From positions 168,910 through 232,909 of the forward strand of contig DLHT01000015.1 of assembly GCA_002483365.1 (NCBI GenBank): DNA of 64,000 bases, in the 5' to 3' direction. Source of the DNA: Cellvibrio sp. UBA7661 (GTDB lineage: Bacteria > Pseudomonadota > Gammaproteobacteria > Pseudomonadales > Cellvibrionaceae). This document shows positions 1-9,214 of this stretch, piece after piece (positions within the stretch are counted from its first letter, which is position 1; each line of letters begins with the position of its first letter). Position numbers and translations under genes: made by a program. Under the pieces are notes generated by a model, which worked only from the letters and a program-made list of their open reading frames with translations, searched no databases and was not told the origin of the DNA.

Positions 1-687
1 CTCGGACACACCCATCTGCGCATCCGCACAGCCGATTATCCGGTCGCAGCCGAGGTGAGCGACTCAACCAACCATCACTGGGAAGGCTGGCTACCCGCCT
101 TTACCGGCCTGCTGTTATTGTTGACCAGCGGATTGCTCAGCACCTGGCTCGCCGACTTGAACCAAGGCACGCTGAGCAAATACTTACTGGAGCTGGTCAG
201 TGTGTTCGGCTTTGCAATTGGCTGGAGTGGGGTCTGGGCTTTGTTCAGCCGCCTGTTCAATGGCCATGCACGATTTGGCCGCCATTTGTTTATCGTCAGC
301 GCCGGCCTGGCTTTTCTGGAGTTATGGGAACACGGAAGCGGCCTGCTCGCTTATGCAATGAGTTGGGAATCACTGCAGACGTTTAGCTCCCATCCGATGA
401 TTTTTATCTGCGCCGTCGTGCTTTATTTCCACTTCATCACCGCAGGCAACAAGCAGCCAAAACGGTTGCAGCTTGTTTTGGCCGCAATCGCCATACTCGG
501 CTCAGCTATCGCCATGACCAAAGAGTACCAAGCCAGCAACCATTTGGCGGGGGAACTGTATATGAGCAAAATTTATCCACCGGCCGTCCGGATCAGCCGC
601 GACCACAGCCTGGAAGAGTTCATGACGGATATGGAAGCACTCAAGGAAAAGGTCGATAGCGCACGTAAAACGGAGCCAAAAGAATAG
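1..687 (+). CDS. Membrane protein, 3' part (possible FHA-domain protein)
   Basis: The reading frame is open at the left edge, so only the C-terminal part is present. The first 18 codons (LGHTHLRIRTADYPVAAE) look like the last strand of an FHA-type phosphothreonine-binding domain, which is an inference from a short stretch. From about residue 30 there are four or five hydrophobic segments, then a charged tail ending in KVDSARKTEPKE. A GTG at 55 could start a shorter 210-residue protein, but the frame runs straight through it and I see no strong ribosome binding site. The function is unknown. A hairpin and T-run follow at 716-746. Confidence 0.55.
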   Translation, partial: LGHTHLRIRTADYPVAAEVSDSTNHHWEGWLPAFTGLLLLLTSGLLSTWLADLNQGTLSKYLLELVSVFGFAIGWSGVWALFSRLFNGHARFGRHLFIVSAGLAFLELWEHGSGLLAYAMSWESLQTFSSHPMIFICAVVLYFHFITAGNKQPKRLQLVLAAIAILGSAIAMTKEYQASNHLAGELYMSKIYPPAVRISRDHSLEEFMTDMEALKEKVDSARKTEPKE

Positions 688-703
688 CCCTCGGGCACCG
701 ACA

Positions 704-733
704 TTGGACACACGCGGGGCGCGCACCTAGAAT
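704..733 (+). promoter_or_regulatory. Candidate sigma-70 promoter for gcvT
   Basis: TTGGAC at 704-709 and TAGAAT at 728-733 are separated by 18 bases and lie about 60 bases upstream of gcvT. The -10 box sits inside the loop of a GGGGCGC/GCGCCCC hairpin (716-741) followed by TTTTT, which could instead be the terminator of the upstream gene. Both roles are possible. No glycine riboswitch fold was recognised in this 108-base gap. Confidence 0.4.
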
Positions 734-746
734 GGCGCCCCTTTTT
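716..746 (+). terminator. Probable intrinsic terminator after the first gene
   Basis: GGGGCGC (716-722) pairs with GCGCCCC (735-741) and is followed by five T residues. It is placed correctly to end the upstream transcript but overlaps the candidate gcvT promoter. Confidence 0.5.
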
Positions 747-795
747 ACCCAACCTCATCTTTTAGCATCCTGCAGTTAACTCAATAGGTATCAAC

Positions 796-1884
796 ATGGG
801 CAACAAAACCGCGCTCTATGCCACTCACCAAGCAATGGGCGGCAAACTGGTGGACTTTGGCGGCTGGGACATGCCATTGCACTACGGCTCGCAAATCGAA
901 GAACACCACAAGGTGCGCCAACACGCGGGGATGTTTGATGTATCCCACATGACTGTTGTGGATGTCGCGGGTACCGATGCCAAAGCCTATCTGCAATATT
1001 TGCTGGCGAATGACGTCGCTAAATTGGATTCTGTTCCGGGCAAAGCACTGTATAGCGGTATGCTCAATGAAGAGGGCGGCGTTATCGATGATCTGATTGT
1101 CTACAATTTAGGCGATTGGTACCGTGTCGTCGTCAACTGCAGCACACGCGAGAAAGACCTCGCCTGGATGAATAAAGTCGCCACTGCATTTTCGGTGACA
1201 GTCACCGAGCGCCAGGAATTGGCCCTGATCGCCATTCAGGGGCCGGAAGCGATACGCATAGCATCATCACTGGTTAGCGCCGAACGCGCGCAGGTGATTG
1301 CCGGCCTGAAAATATTCCAGGGGCTACCTGCCGGTGATTGGTTTATTGGCCGCACGGGTTACACCGGCGAAGACGGGCTGGAAATTATGTTGCCCAACGA
1401 GCAAGCAGTTGATTTTTGGAACGCCCTGGCCAACGCCGGTGTCGCACCCTGCGGGTTGGGCGCGCGCGATACTTTACGCCTGGAAGCGGGCATGAACCTC
1501 TACGGCCATGAAATGGATGAAACCGTATCGCCTCTGGCTGCGAATATGGGCTGGACTATTGCCTGGCAGCCCAGCGAGCGCGACTTTATTGGTCGTCGCG
1601 CGCTGGAAGCACAAAAAGCAGCGGGCAACGCACCTAAATTAGTGGGGCTGGTATTACGCGAGCGCGGAGTCTTGCGCGCAGAACAAGTTGTCAGTATCGA
1701 TGGCAGCGATGAAAAAGGCGTAATCACCAGCGGGACATTTTCGCCAACCTTGGGCTATTCTATTGCTTTAGCACGGGTACCAGCGACTATCGGTAGCCAC
1801 TGTCAGGTTGATATGCGCGGCAAGCTCATCACCGTTGAAGTGGTAGCACCTACTTTTGTGCGCAATGGCAAAGCCCTTATTTAA
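796..1884 (+). CDS. gcvT: Glycine cleavage system T protein (aminomethyltransferase)
   Basis: GcvT moves the methylene carbon from the aminomethyl-lipoyl arm of the H protein to tetrahydrofolate and releases ammonia, in the cytoplasm. The 362 residues match the usual length of the family. Seen in the sequence: the N-terminal YATHQAMGGKLVDFGGWDMP stretch, FDVSHM at residues 47-52, the YTGEDGLEI motif and GARDTLRLEAGM before the C-terminal barrel. gcvH follows 63 bases downstream on the same strand, so the pair is probably co-transcribed. The P-protein gene is not in this window. Confidence 0.96.
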   Translation: MGNKTALYATHQAMGGKLVDFGGWDMPLHYGSQIEEHHKVRQHAGMFDVSHMTVVDVAGTDAKAYLQYLLANDVAKLDSVPGKALYSGMLNEEGGVIDDLIVYNLGDWYRVVVNCSTREKDLAWMNKVATAFSVTVTERQELALIAIQGPEAIRIASSLVSAERAQVIAGLKIFQGLPAGDWFIGRTGYTGEDGLEIMLPNEQAVDFWNALANAGVAPCGLGARDTLRLEAGMNLYGHEMDETVSPLAANMGWTIAWQPSERDFIGRRALEAQKAAGNAPKLVGLVLRERGVLRAEQVVSIDGSDEKGVITSGTFSPTLGYSIALARVPATIGSHCQVDMRGKLITVEVVAPTFVRNGKALI

Positions 1885-1947
1885 AACCGATCGTTTTTAA
1901 CACCAAGCATTAAAAAATTCTTACAGAACCACCACAGGAATAACACC

Positions 1948-2340
1948 ATGAGCGATATTCGCAAAGAACTGAAATACCTGAGCAGCCACGAATGGGCGCG
2001 TGTTGAAGAAGACGGCACCGTCACCATCGGCATTACCGATCACGCACAAGACGCCTTGGGCGATGTTGTTTACGTAGAAACACCGGAAGTAGGCAGCCGC
2101 GTATCCATCGGCGAAGAAGCCGGTGTTGTTGAATCAGTAAAAGCGGCATCTGACATTTACTCACTGGTATCGGGTGAAGTCGTTGCCGTAAACGAAGCCT
2201 TGCAAGAAGCACCTGAAACCGTCAACAGCTCACCTTACGATGAGGGCTGGTTTTTCCGCGTCAAACCCGATGATCTGGCCGAGCTGGATGAAGCGCTCGA
2301 TGCAAGTGAATATCGTGAAATGTTGGAAAGCGAAGAGTAA
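1948..2340 (+). CDS. gcvH: Glycine cleavage system H protein
   Basis: GcvH is the lipoylated carrier that shuttles the aminomethyl intermediate between the P, T and L proteins. The 130 residues are standard for the family. The lipoyl-lysine is K65 in the motif ESVKAASDIYS. A good ribosome binding site (AGGA) lies 9 bases before the ATG. It follows gcvT and is ended by a strong hairpin shared with the convergent damX operon. Confidence 0.97.
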   Translation: MSDIRKELKYLSSHEWARVEEDGTVTIGITDHAQDALGDVVYVETPEVGSRVSIGEEAGVVESVKAASDIYSLVSGEVVAVNEALQEAPETVNSSPYDEGWFFRVKPDDLAELDEALDASEYREMLESEE

Positions 2341-2363
2341 CTCTGCTTCTCGACATTCTTCAT

Positions 2364-2396
2364 AAAAAAACGCGGCCATTGTGCCGCGTTTTTTAT
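2364..2396. terminator. Bidirectional terminator between gcvH and damX
   Basis: AAAAACGCGGC and GCCGCGTTTTT form a strong stem with a short loop (CATTGT), flanked by A-runs on the left and T-runs on the right. It can therefore end both the rightward gcvTH transcript and the leftward pil-aro-damX transcript. Confidence 0.85.
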
Positions 2397-2413
2397 TGAT
2401 CAAGCTGCGCCGT

Positions 2414-4126
2414 TTACATCGCCGATTTGATTTCATTCTGGATGGTTCTGACATCCCTCGGCCAAGGCCCTGCATCGCGCTGGACGGCAGGCAATCGCGC
2501 TATTGCTTGACGCGCCTGCGCCGAGTTGGCGTAGCGGCCAGTAATGACCACAAACCAGTCGCGCCCCTGACGCTTGCTTTGGAATACCAATAAATCTTTT
2601 TTGTTCGGCTGGGCAGCAATAAAATCAAGCGCTGCTTTTTTACTACTGACGCCCAATAATTGAATAGTAAATTCATTAGGGCTCCATGTCAGGATGTTAC
2701 GCTCCTGCGCGCTTCCTGCAGGGGCGGTCGAGACTACAGTGGTGGTTTTTTGCTTGACCGGCTCAGGCACAACGACTTTTTCGACCGGCTTTGCTGGTTG
2801 GGTTTCGCCAGCCACTTTCATCGGCTCAGGTAAAGGTACAGATGCGGGCGCGTGCTCAACCACTGGTGCTTGGGATGAGGCGATTGCCGCTGCTGCGCTG
2901 GAAGGCATTGCTTCAGCTTTTTTGGGCGAGGTAGGTAATTGTGCTAATGGCACTACTTCCTCGCGCGGCAATGAATCAGGTGCGATGGCGTTTGCGGCCG
3001 CTTGCTGATTAGGTTGCGTCGGTTGAGGTAATGATTGCATCAACGGTTGCACGGGAGTCTCTGTCGAACTCAGATTTCTCACATCCTGATTGCCCGCAGA
3101 TGATGTGGTTGCGACAGGTTGCACACCGGGATTTGTGGTAACAACTGCTGGTGCGACATCATCATCGCCCATATATAAAAACACCACGCCAACAACTGCA
3201 ATCAGCATCGACAGAGCGATGATATGAACAATAGGCAATGGCCGCTTACTGGCAGACTGGGTGGAGGTCACCGACTGAAGAAGCCGGTCTTGTGCCAACT
3301 CATGGAGCACATTTAACTGCCCATGCATCTGACGCCACCAAGGCTCCACTATTGATTCTGTAAAAATTTCCGGCCCAAGATAATCTGCCATTTCCATACG
3401 AAAATTTAAGTAGTCAACCGTTTCCGACAGACCAAGTGGCGGCAAATTAAAATCATTGACTAATAAATTTTCAGGACTCAACCGCTCCAAGCGAGCAATC
3501 AATTGCGGCTCGCCAAAAAGCGCCAAATGTAAACGGTTTTGTTGGGGGAAATTGTGTAATAACGACGTGATGACCGAAATAGATTGATCGTCCAGTAAAT
3601 GCGCATTATCCAAAACCACGACCGCCAAACCATCATCTTCAGAGACAGCCTCTTGGGCAATAAATGCCTCAATTTCGGTCAACAGGTTTTCAATCGATAA
3701 CGGATTATTGGTGCGCAAACCAAAAGCTTGAACAATGGACAATAAAATTTGCTCAAGCCCCTGCCCGGAGCGCAAGCTGATAAAACAAATTTCATCCTGA
3801 TCAGATAAAGAGTCCATAAATGCATGGGCAATACGGGTTTTACCAACACCGAATTCACCCAATACAACCATGACGCTGTTACTGAATTGACACAGGTGCA
3901 GTAATTGATCCAACAACTGACGACGCCCGGCACCAGTAAACAATGGGAATGAGTAATCATGCGAAAAAGGATCTTCCGACAAGCCATAACGCTGGCGATA
4001 ATCCTCCAGTAGTTGATCACCAACAGGATTATCATCCACCTCGTCAAATAGATAGCCTTGCTGCGATTCACCATGATCCAACAAACGGCTATCAGGCTCG
4101 GCACGCATAGGAGGCTCTCTTGTCAT
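2414..4126 (-). CDS. damX: DamX-like protein: AAA ATPase domain plus C-terminal SPOR domain
   Basis: This 570-residue protein has an N-terminal ExeA-like AAA domain with Walker A GEFGVGKT at residues 90-97 and a Walker B-like VVVLDNAHLL near 170. One membrane segment follows near residues 300-322, then a long Pro/Ala/Gln-rich linker, then a SPOR domain from about residue 480 (FTIQLLGVSSKKAALDFI). SPOR domains bind denuded glycan at the division septum. The fusion of AAA and SPOR parts in a gene after aroB is the arrangement known from pseudomonads. It is the last gene of the pil-aroK-aroB transcript, 26 bases after aroB. Its exact biochemical role is not established. Confidence 0.85.
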   Translation of the reverse strand: MTREPPMRAEPDSRLLDHGESQQGYLFDEVDDNPVGDQLLEDYRQRYGLSEDPFSHDYSFPLFTGAGRRQLLDQLLHLCQFSNSVMVVLGEFGVGKTRIAHAFMDSLSDQDEICFISLRSGQGLEQILLSIVQAFGLRTNNPLSIENLLTEIEAFIAQEAVSEDDGLAVVVLDNAHLLDDQSISVITSLLHNFPQQNRLHLALFGEPQLIARLERLSPENLLVNDFNLPPLGLSETVDYLNFRMEMADYLGPEIFTESIVEPWWRQMHGQLNVLHELAQDRLLQSVTSTQSASKRPLPIVHIIALSMLIAVVGVVFLYMGDDDVAPAVVTTNPGVQPVATTSSAGNQDVRNLSSTETPVQPLMQSLPQPTQPNQQAAANAIAPDSLPREEVVPLAQLPTSPKKAEAMPSSAAAAIASSQAPVVEHAPASVPLPEPMKVAGETQPAKPVEKVVVPEPVKQKTTTVVSTAPAGSAQERNILTWSPNEFTIQLLGVSSKKAALDFIAAQPNKKDLLVFQSKRQGRDWFVVITGRYANSAQARQAIARLPAVQRDAGPWPRDVRTIQNEIKSAM

Positions 4127-4152
4127 GATTTCTTTCTCTATATCCTGTTTGC

Positions 4153-5235
4153 TTAATTAGCCTTACAAGCATCGAATGTCTCCTGCAACATTCGCATATC
4201 AATATCGCTGGTGACAATCGCCTGCCCCATCGCAGCTAACAGCACCAAACGCAAACGGCCATCCAATACTTTTTTATCAACACCCATCAGGCTCATAAAT
4301 TGTTCGGGTGTCATATCTGCAGGCGCTTTAACGGGCAAATTTGCTCGCTGCAACAGTTGTATTGTGCGCCCAAGATCTTCCTTCGTAATGGCTCCACGAC
4401 GCCAGGATAAATCCGCCGCCATTACCATTCCGGCTGCGACAGCTTCTCCATGCAGCCAATTGCCATAACCTTGAGCAGTCTCAATCGCATGACCAAATGT
4501 ATGCCCCAAATTCAAAATCGCCCGAATACTTCCTTCGCGCTCATCTTGGGCAACTACATCCGCCTTATTTTCGCATGAACGTTTTACTGCATAGGCAAGC
4601 GCAGCTTGATCACCTGCAAGCAACGCATCCATATTATTTTCAAGCCAGACAAAAAATTCATAATCTGAGATCAACCCATATTTGATGATCTCAGCAATAC
4701 CAGCTGACAATTCGCGCCCAGGCAAGGTGACTAATAACGATGTATCAGCCACAACACATAATGGTTGATAAAACGCACCAATCATATTCTTACCCAAGAG
4801 GTGATTGACTCCTGTTTTACCACCAACAGAGGAATCAACCATAGAAAGCAGAGTGGTTGGAATTTGAATGAAGTCAACGCCACGCTGGTAGCAAGCCGCC
4901 GCAAAACCAGTCATATCACCAACCACACCTCCGCCCAATGCGATCAGTGTTGTAGTGCGGTTGTGACGTTTATTCAGTAATGTGTCGAAAATGCCACTCC
5001 AGACATCCAAGGTTTTATGACTTTCGCCATCAGGCAATATCACATGATCGACCTGATAATCAGCTAAAGATGAACATAGTTTTTCGAGATAAAGAGGAGC
5101 AACCGTTTCATTAGTCACGACACAAATCTGGCGACCACGAATATGTTGATTTAGCAATCCCGGCTTTGCCATTAAGTGTTCGCCGATATAAATAGGGTAA
5201 CTACGGTCATCCAGATTAACGGTTAGAACCTGCAT
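4153..5235 (-). CDS. aroB: 3-dehydroquinate synthase
   Basis: AroB converts DAHP to 3-dehydroquinate, the second step of the shikimate pathway, using NAD and a divalent metal. The 360 residues are the family length. Visible motifs are the NAD-binding LGGGVVGDMTGF near residue 100, SSVGGKTGVN, and the metal-binding NLGHTFGHAIE and WLHGEAVA stretches. It lies 141 bases downstream of aroK in the same direction, so two shikimate genes are tied to the pilus operon, as in many gammaproteobacteria. Confidence 0.97.
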   Translation of the reverse strand: MQVLTVNLDDRSYPIYIGEHLMAKPGLLNQHIRGRQICVVTNETVAPLYLEKLCSSLADYQVDHVILPDGESHKTLDVWSGIFDTLLNKRHNRTTTLIALGGGVVGDMTGFAAACYQRGVDFIQIPTTLLSMVDSSVGGKTGVNHLLGKNMIGAFYQPLCVVADTSLLVTLPGRELSAGIAEIIKYGLISDYEFFVWLENNMDALLAGDQAALAYAVKRSCENKADVVAQDEREGSIRAILNLGHTFGHAIETAQGYGNWLHGEAVAAGMVMAADLSWRRGAITKEDLGRTIQLLQRANLPVKAPADMTPEQFMSLMGVDKKVLDGRLRLVLLAAMGQAIVTSDIDMRMLQETFDACKAN

Positions 5236-5376
5236 ATAAAACCTTTGACAATGAAAATAGAAATCAGCCGCACTTTATCACAAAGCAGCAGCCGATATCA
5301 GAAGCGGTAAATCCAGAGATACTGCAGTTGCTGGTCATCAGGACAAAAACGAAGCAACCAAACGCATCGAAAATTA

Positions 5377-5895
5377 CTATTGCCCTTGCTGCACTAACGC
5401 AGCTATTTCCTGAGCAACAGATTTGGGGGAACGACGATCTGTATTGACAACAAAGTCAGCAGCCGCTTGATAGAGAGGATCACGCAAGGCCAATAAATCA
5501 ATGATTTTCTGACGCGGATTATCAACTTGCAACAGGGGGCGTTTTTTATCACGAGCCGTACGCTCTACCAGCTGTTCAATAGACGCGGTGAGATAACACA
5601 CAAACCCCGATGATTTCATCAGCTCACGATTTTGTTCACGCAGTACTATACCGCCACCAGTAGCGACCACAGCATCGGTTTCACCAGCCAACTCTTTCAA
5701 TACCGCAGTCTCACGTTCGCGAAAGCCCTCCTCTCCCTCCATGTCAAAGATCCAGGGAATATCAGCCCCTGTCCGCTCTTCGATAACGCGGTCACTATCG
5801 CGAAAATTAAGATTCAACTCAGCAGCCAATAAACGGCCTATGGTAGATTTGCCGGCCCCCATGGGGCCGACAAGAAAAACATTTGGCTTTTGCAT
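5377..5895 (-). CDS. aroK: Shikimate kinase
   Basis: AroK phosphorylates shikimate to shikimate-3-phosphate with ATP. The 172-residue protein has the P-loop GPMGAGKST at residues 10-18, the DSD substrate motif near residue 33, a GGG motif near residue 80 (VATGGGIVLRE) and the lid region RDKKRPLLQ. Its start codon overlaps the pilQ stop by one base (TAATG), which suggests translational coupling to the secretin gene. Confidence 0.96.
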   Translation of the reverse strand: MQKPNVFLVGPMGAGKSTIGRLLAAELNLNFRDSDRVIEERTGADIPWIFDMEGEEGFRERETAVLKELAGETDAVVATGGGIVLREQNRELMKSSGFVCYLTASIEQLVERTARDKKRPLLQVDNPRQKIIDLLALRDPLYQAAADFVVNTDRRSPKSVAQEIAALVQQGQ

Positions 5896-8066
5896 TAGTT
5901 AGAAAGGGTATCCGACATCAACTTGGGAGTAACAAATATCAACAGTTCGGTTTTGAATTGGTTATCCACCGTTTTCTTAAATAGACGGCCCAGGTAAGGA
6001 ATATCGCCCAATACAGGCACTTTGTTTTCACCTTTTGTACCCTCTAACGAAAACACACCGCCTAACACAACTGTCTGGCCATTGTTAACAAGCACTTTCG
6101 TTTGCAGACGCGTAATATCCAATGTAGGGCGTCCACTTTCCTCAACCGCAGCAATCGAATCTTTCCACACATTTAAATCCATAATAATCCGGTTATCAGG
6201 TGTTATCTGCGGAGTTACTTCCAGCTTCAGTACTGCCTCGCGGAAACCTGTGGTTGTGCCACCGCTTGGAGCACTTTCCTGATACCCGATCTCTTTACCT
6301 GATTTAATTATCGCCAGTTGCTTATCGCTGGTAATAACCTTGGGTTGTGACACAATTTCAGCGTAACCCGAATTCTCAAGCGCACTTAGCTCCAAATCCA
6401 AGTAGGTACTATCAGTCAAAATACCAATTGCAGCACTGGCATAGGGATTACCAACAGCCAAATCAACAACATTATTTTCGGTTAAATTGAGCGTATTGTC
6501 ATCGTCATCCGCACTTGGGTTGAACCAGCGAGAAGGACGAGCACCATCTTCATCATCGAGACCATCCTGAGAACCGGCAAAGTCTATAACTCGATTTCTA
6601 TTGGCATTGTAACCAACCCCCCCCCAACGAATACCTAGCTCGCGCTCAAAATCGGTATTTGCAATAACAATTCGCGCCTCAATCATTACTTGACGAATTG
6701 GAATGTCAATTTGGTCAACCAAACGTTTAAAGGCTTCTATACGCTCTGCTGTATCGGTAATGATGATTGAGTTGGTGCGCTCATCCACAACACCCTGGCC
6801 TCGTTCAGACAACACACTACCGGTTGCGCGACTACCGCCTTGACCACCGCCACTTCCACCACCACTACCTTCACCACGAAAAAGCTCAAACATTTCTTTG
6901 GCATTGGCATAACGAACACGAATATATTCAGTTCTCAGTGGTGCAAGCTCCTCCAATTGCTTCTTGGTGGTGATTTCCTGACGCTCACGTTCTGCAATCT
7001 CGGCAGCTGGAGCAACCATTAACACATTCCCTACTTGGCGCTTGTCTAATCCTTTATTTTTCAGAACCATCTCCAGTGCCTGATCCCAAGGAACGTTTTG
7101 CAACCTCAAAGTTATGCGCCCTTGGACGGTATCACTTGCCACCAAATTTAGCTCAGTAAAGTCAGCAATAATCTGCAGCACCGCACGGACTTCAATATCT
7201 TGAAAGTCGAGAGATAACTTTTCGCCTGTGTACTCAAAATCTTTTTTCTTCTCCTGCTTTTCTTGCGCAGTAAGCGGCTTGATACTAACCACATACTCAT
7301 TATCGGTTTGGTAAGCGAGATAATCGAAGTCACCGCCCGCACTAATATTTAGCACAGAGCTTTCACCTTCCTGGGAAGCACTTACCAACGAAACAGGTGT
7401 TGCAAAATCAACCACATCCAAGCGTCGGCGCAACTCTGGCGGTAACCACGCATCTTTGAAAGACAGTCGCACACCTGTACCAGTACCCACCATATCTGCA
7501 CTTACTTTAGGATTAGATAAGGTGACAATCACGCGCCCCTCGCCTGATGCACCACGACGAAAATCGATATCGGTAATTTTGTTATTGCTGTCAATTGCAT
7601 CTTTTTTGTATTGAGATTTTTGCGCAACATCTATTGATGGTCGAGCAGATTGATCTGCATCACTACTTTTCGCTGCACCCACTTCAACAATATAACTATT
7701 GCCTTCTGTACGAGTCGAATACGCAGCCAAATCATTAAGATTTAAAATAAGACGGGTACGCCCTTCACTTGTCAGAATCATGGCACTCTGACCATTATCG
7801 ACGGCCAGAGGAAAGCGGCGCTCTTTAAGCCCACTAATTACATCAGGAAAATCCAACACTATGCGCGCAGGCTTTTCTATAGTGTAGCCCTTGGGCTCTG
7901 GAGGTGGAGAATCGAACGACATGCGAACCTCAAAGCGTTCACCGGGCAACTGGAAAAAATTAATCTCGGTAAGAGTCCCCGCAAACGTCAACGGCGATAC
8001 AATCAGCCCAACCAATGCCATGAAAAATTTACGCATATTCAACCCCGGAGTGAATAGAGCACGCAT
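5895..8066 (-). CDS. pilQ: Type IV pilus secretin PilQ
   Basis: PilQ forms the outer-membrane channel through which the type IV pilus is extruded. The protein has a signal peptide (RKFFMALVGLIVSPLTFAG), two AMIN-type peptidoglycan-binding domains in the first 300 residues, an STN domain (LSLDFQDIEVRAVLQIIADF), an N1 domain interrupted by a Gly/Ser-rich insert near residues 400-415, and the C-terminal secretin core with VLVNNGQTVVLGGVF. An internal ATG at 8036 gives a more classical signal peptide and may be the true start. It is the last pil gene of pilMNOPQ and overlaps aroK by one base. Confidence 0.95.
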   Translation of the reverse strand: MRALFTPGLNMRKFFMALVGLIVSPLTFAGTLTEINFFQLPGERFEVRMSFDSPPPEPKGYTIEKPARIVLDFPDVISGLKERRFPLAVDNGQSAMILTSEGRTRLILNLNDLAAYSTRTEGNSYIVEVGAAKSSDADQSARPSIDVAQKSQYKKDAIDSNNKITDIDFRRGASGEGRVIVTLSNPKVSADMVGTGTGVRLSFKDAWLPPELRRRLDVVDFATPVSLVSASQEGESSVLNISAGGDFDYLAYQTDNEYVVSIKPLTAQEKQEKKKDFEYTGEKLSLDFQDIEVRAVLQIIADFTELNLVASDTVQGRITLRLQNVPWDQALEMVLKNKGLDKRQVGNVLMVAPAAEIAERERQEITTKKQLEELAPLRTEYIRVRYANAKEMFELFRGEGSGGGSGGGQGGSRATGSVLSERGQGVVDERTNSIIITDTAERIEAFKRLVDQIDIPIRQVMIEARIVIANTDFERELGIRWGGVGYNANRNRVIDFAGSQDGLDDEDGARPSRWFNPSADDDDNTLNLTENNVVDLAVGNPYASAAIGILTDSTYLDLELSALENSGYAEIVSQPKVITSDKQLAIIKSGKEIGYQESAPSGGTTTGFREAVLKLEVTPQITPDNRIIMDLNVWKDSIAAVEESGRPTLDITRLQTKVLVNNGQTVVLGGVFSLEGTKGENKVPVLGDIPYLGRLFKKTVDNQFKTELLIFVTPKLMSDTLSN

Positions 8067-8072
8067 ATCCGC

Positions 8073-8600
8073 TTATTCCTTCTCTTCTAATTTAATAATT
8101 CTAGGACGCTCAACCCAACCATTAGAGCCGTCACCTACGATTTCCATCACCTCAATTTGCGATGGACTAGTGGAGATTATTTTGCCGTGATTCATCCCCA
8201 TATAGTTTCCAACTGTTGCAGGCACCACACTGCCGACACCATCGTCAATGAGAGCCCATAACTGCCCCTTCTTACTAATAGTGCCAACCATTTTAAGCGC
8301 AGTAATATTGAAACCTTCGAGAAACTCTTTTTCTCTTGTCAAATCTGGCGCCACTGCACGCCCACCTTTCACGGCAGACTCATCCAATGGAATAGGCTTT
8401 TCAAATGGGCTACGCAATGTCATTGCGCTATAAGTAAATGGTTGATATGGACTAAACGTCGGCAGAGGCTCAATTTGTCCTTTCGGCCTGCGTTTGGTCT
8501 CTTCCATAAAATCAACTAAATCCTGCTGCGATGCTTGCCCACAGCCAAAAAGCACCAAAATACAAAACAATTGCAGAATCAATAACGACGGCCGTTTCAT
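8073..8600 (-). CDS. pilP: Type IV pilus assembly lipoprotein PilP
   Basis: PilP is an inner-membrane lipoprotein that links the PilNO complex to the secretin PilQ. The 175 residues start with a lipoprotein signal peptide with lipobox LFGC (Cys at residue 20). A proline-rich stretch follows, then the PilP beta-sandwich (LEGFNITALKMVGTI, LWALIDDGVGSV). It overlaps pilO by four bases and precedes pilQ by six. Confidence 0.95.
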   Translation of the reverse strand: MKRPSLLILQLFCILVLFGCGQASQQDLVDFMEETKRRPKGQIEPLPTFSPYQPFTYSAMTLRSPFEKPIPLDESAVKGGRAVAPDLTREKEFLEGFNITALKMVGTISKKGQLWALIDDGVGSVVPATVGNYMGMNHGKIISTSPSQIEVMEIVGDGSNGWVERPRIIKLEEKE

Positions 8601-9214
8601 TTAGCAGCCTCCACTGATTTATAACGATAGGTCTTGGCCAGTATGGTCATACTGAGCGCTCTATTTTGCTTTGATGCAGTTATCTTAAAGTCATGCAAAG
8701 TGACAATACGCGGCATCCCAGCTACACCGCTAACAAACCCTCCCATATCGTGATATCCACCTTCAGCGGAAATAGTGATAGGAACCTCAATGTAATACTC
8801 TGCAACTACGTCCGGCTGGAAATTGATATTGATATTTGTCAGGCCGCTTTCGCTGCCACGTGTACCAATATCCTCCAACAAGCCTGGCACTTCTGTTTTT
8901 GCAGGCAAACGAGACAACAAAGAGTCAAAAGTCACTTTCATCTCTTCCATTTGCGCTTTATATGCGTCGAGATTGGCAGCCTCAAAACTGCGCTTTTCGA
9001 AAGTAGTGCGTAAAGTTTGTTCTTGCGCAACAACCCTATCTAACTGCAGATTTAAGCCGCTGATTTTAAAGTAGTACGTACCGGCAAAAACGACAGCAAC
9101 CAACAACACACACACGAATATTTTTGCGGGCAGTGGCCAAACACCAATTTTTTCGAAATCAATATTGTTAACATCAAAATCTTTTAGCTGGTCAATAGTG
9201 TCTTGAAATGACAT
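8597..9214 (-). CDS. pilO: Type IV pilus assembly protein PilO
   Basis: PilO is a bitopic inner-membrane protein that pairs with PilN in the pilus alignment complex. The 205 residues contain one membrane segment (IFVCVLLVAVVFAGTYYF, about residues 31-48), a coiled coil (residues about 60-95) and a ferredoxin-like periplasmic domain. The start is immediately adjacent to the pilN stop, and the end overlaps pilP by four bases. Confidence 0.94.
   Translation of the reverse strand: MSFQDTIDQLKDFDVNNIDFEKIGVWPLPAKIFVCVLLVAVVFAGTYYFKISGLNLQLDRVVAQEQTLRTTFEKRSFEAANLDAYKAQMEEMKVTFDSLLSRLPAKTEVPGLLEDIGTRGSESGLTNININFQPDVVAEYYIEVPITISAEGGYHDMGGFVSGVAGMPRIVTLHDFKITASKQNRALSMTILAKTYRYKSVEAAK

Noticed and set aside
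688..795. Glycine riboswitch upstream of gcvT
   Set aside because: The 108-base gap is too short for the tandem aptamer and shows no matching conserved core; only a promoter/terminator-like hairpin is visible.
7891..8190. Forward frame opposite the pilP-pilQ junction
   Set aside because: It overlaps two well-conserved operon genes on the other strand and has no ribosome binding site.
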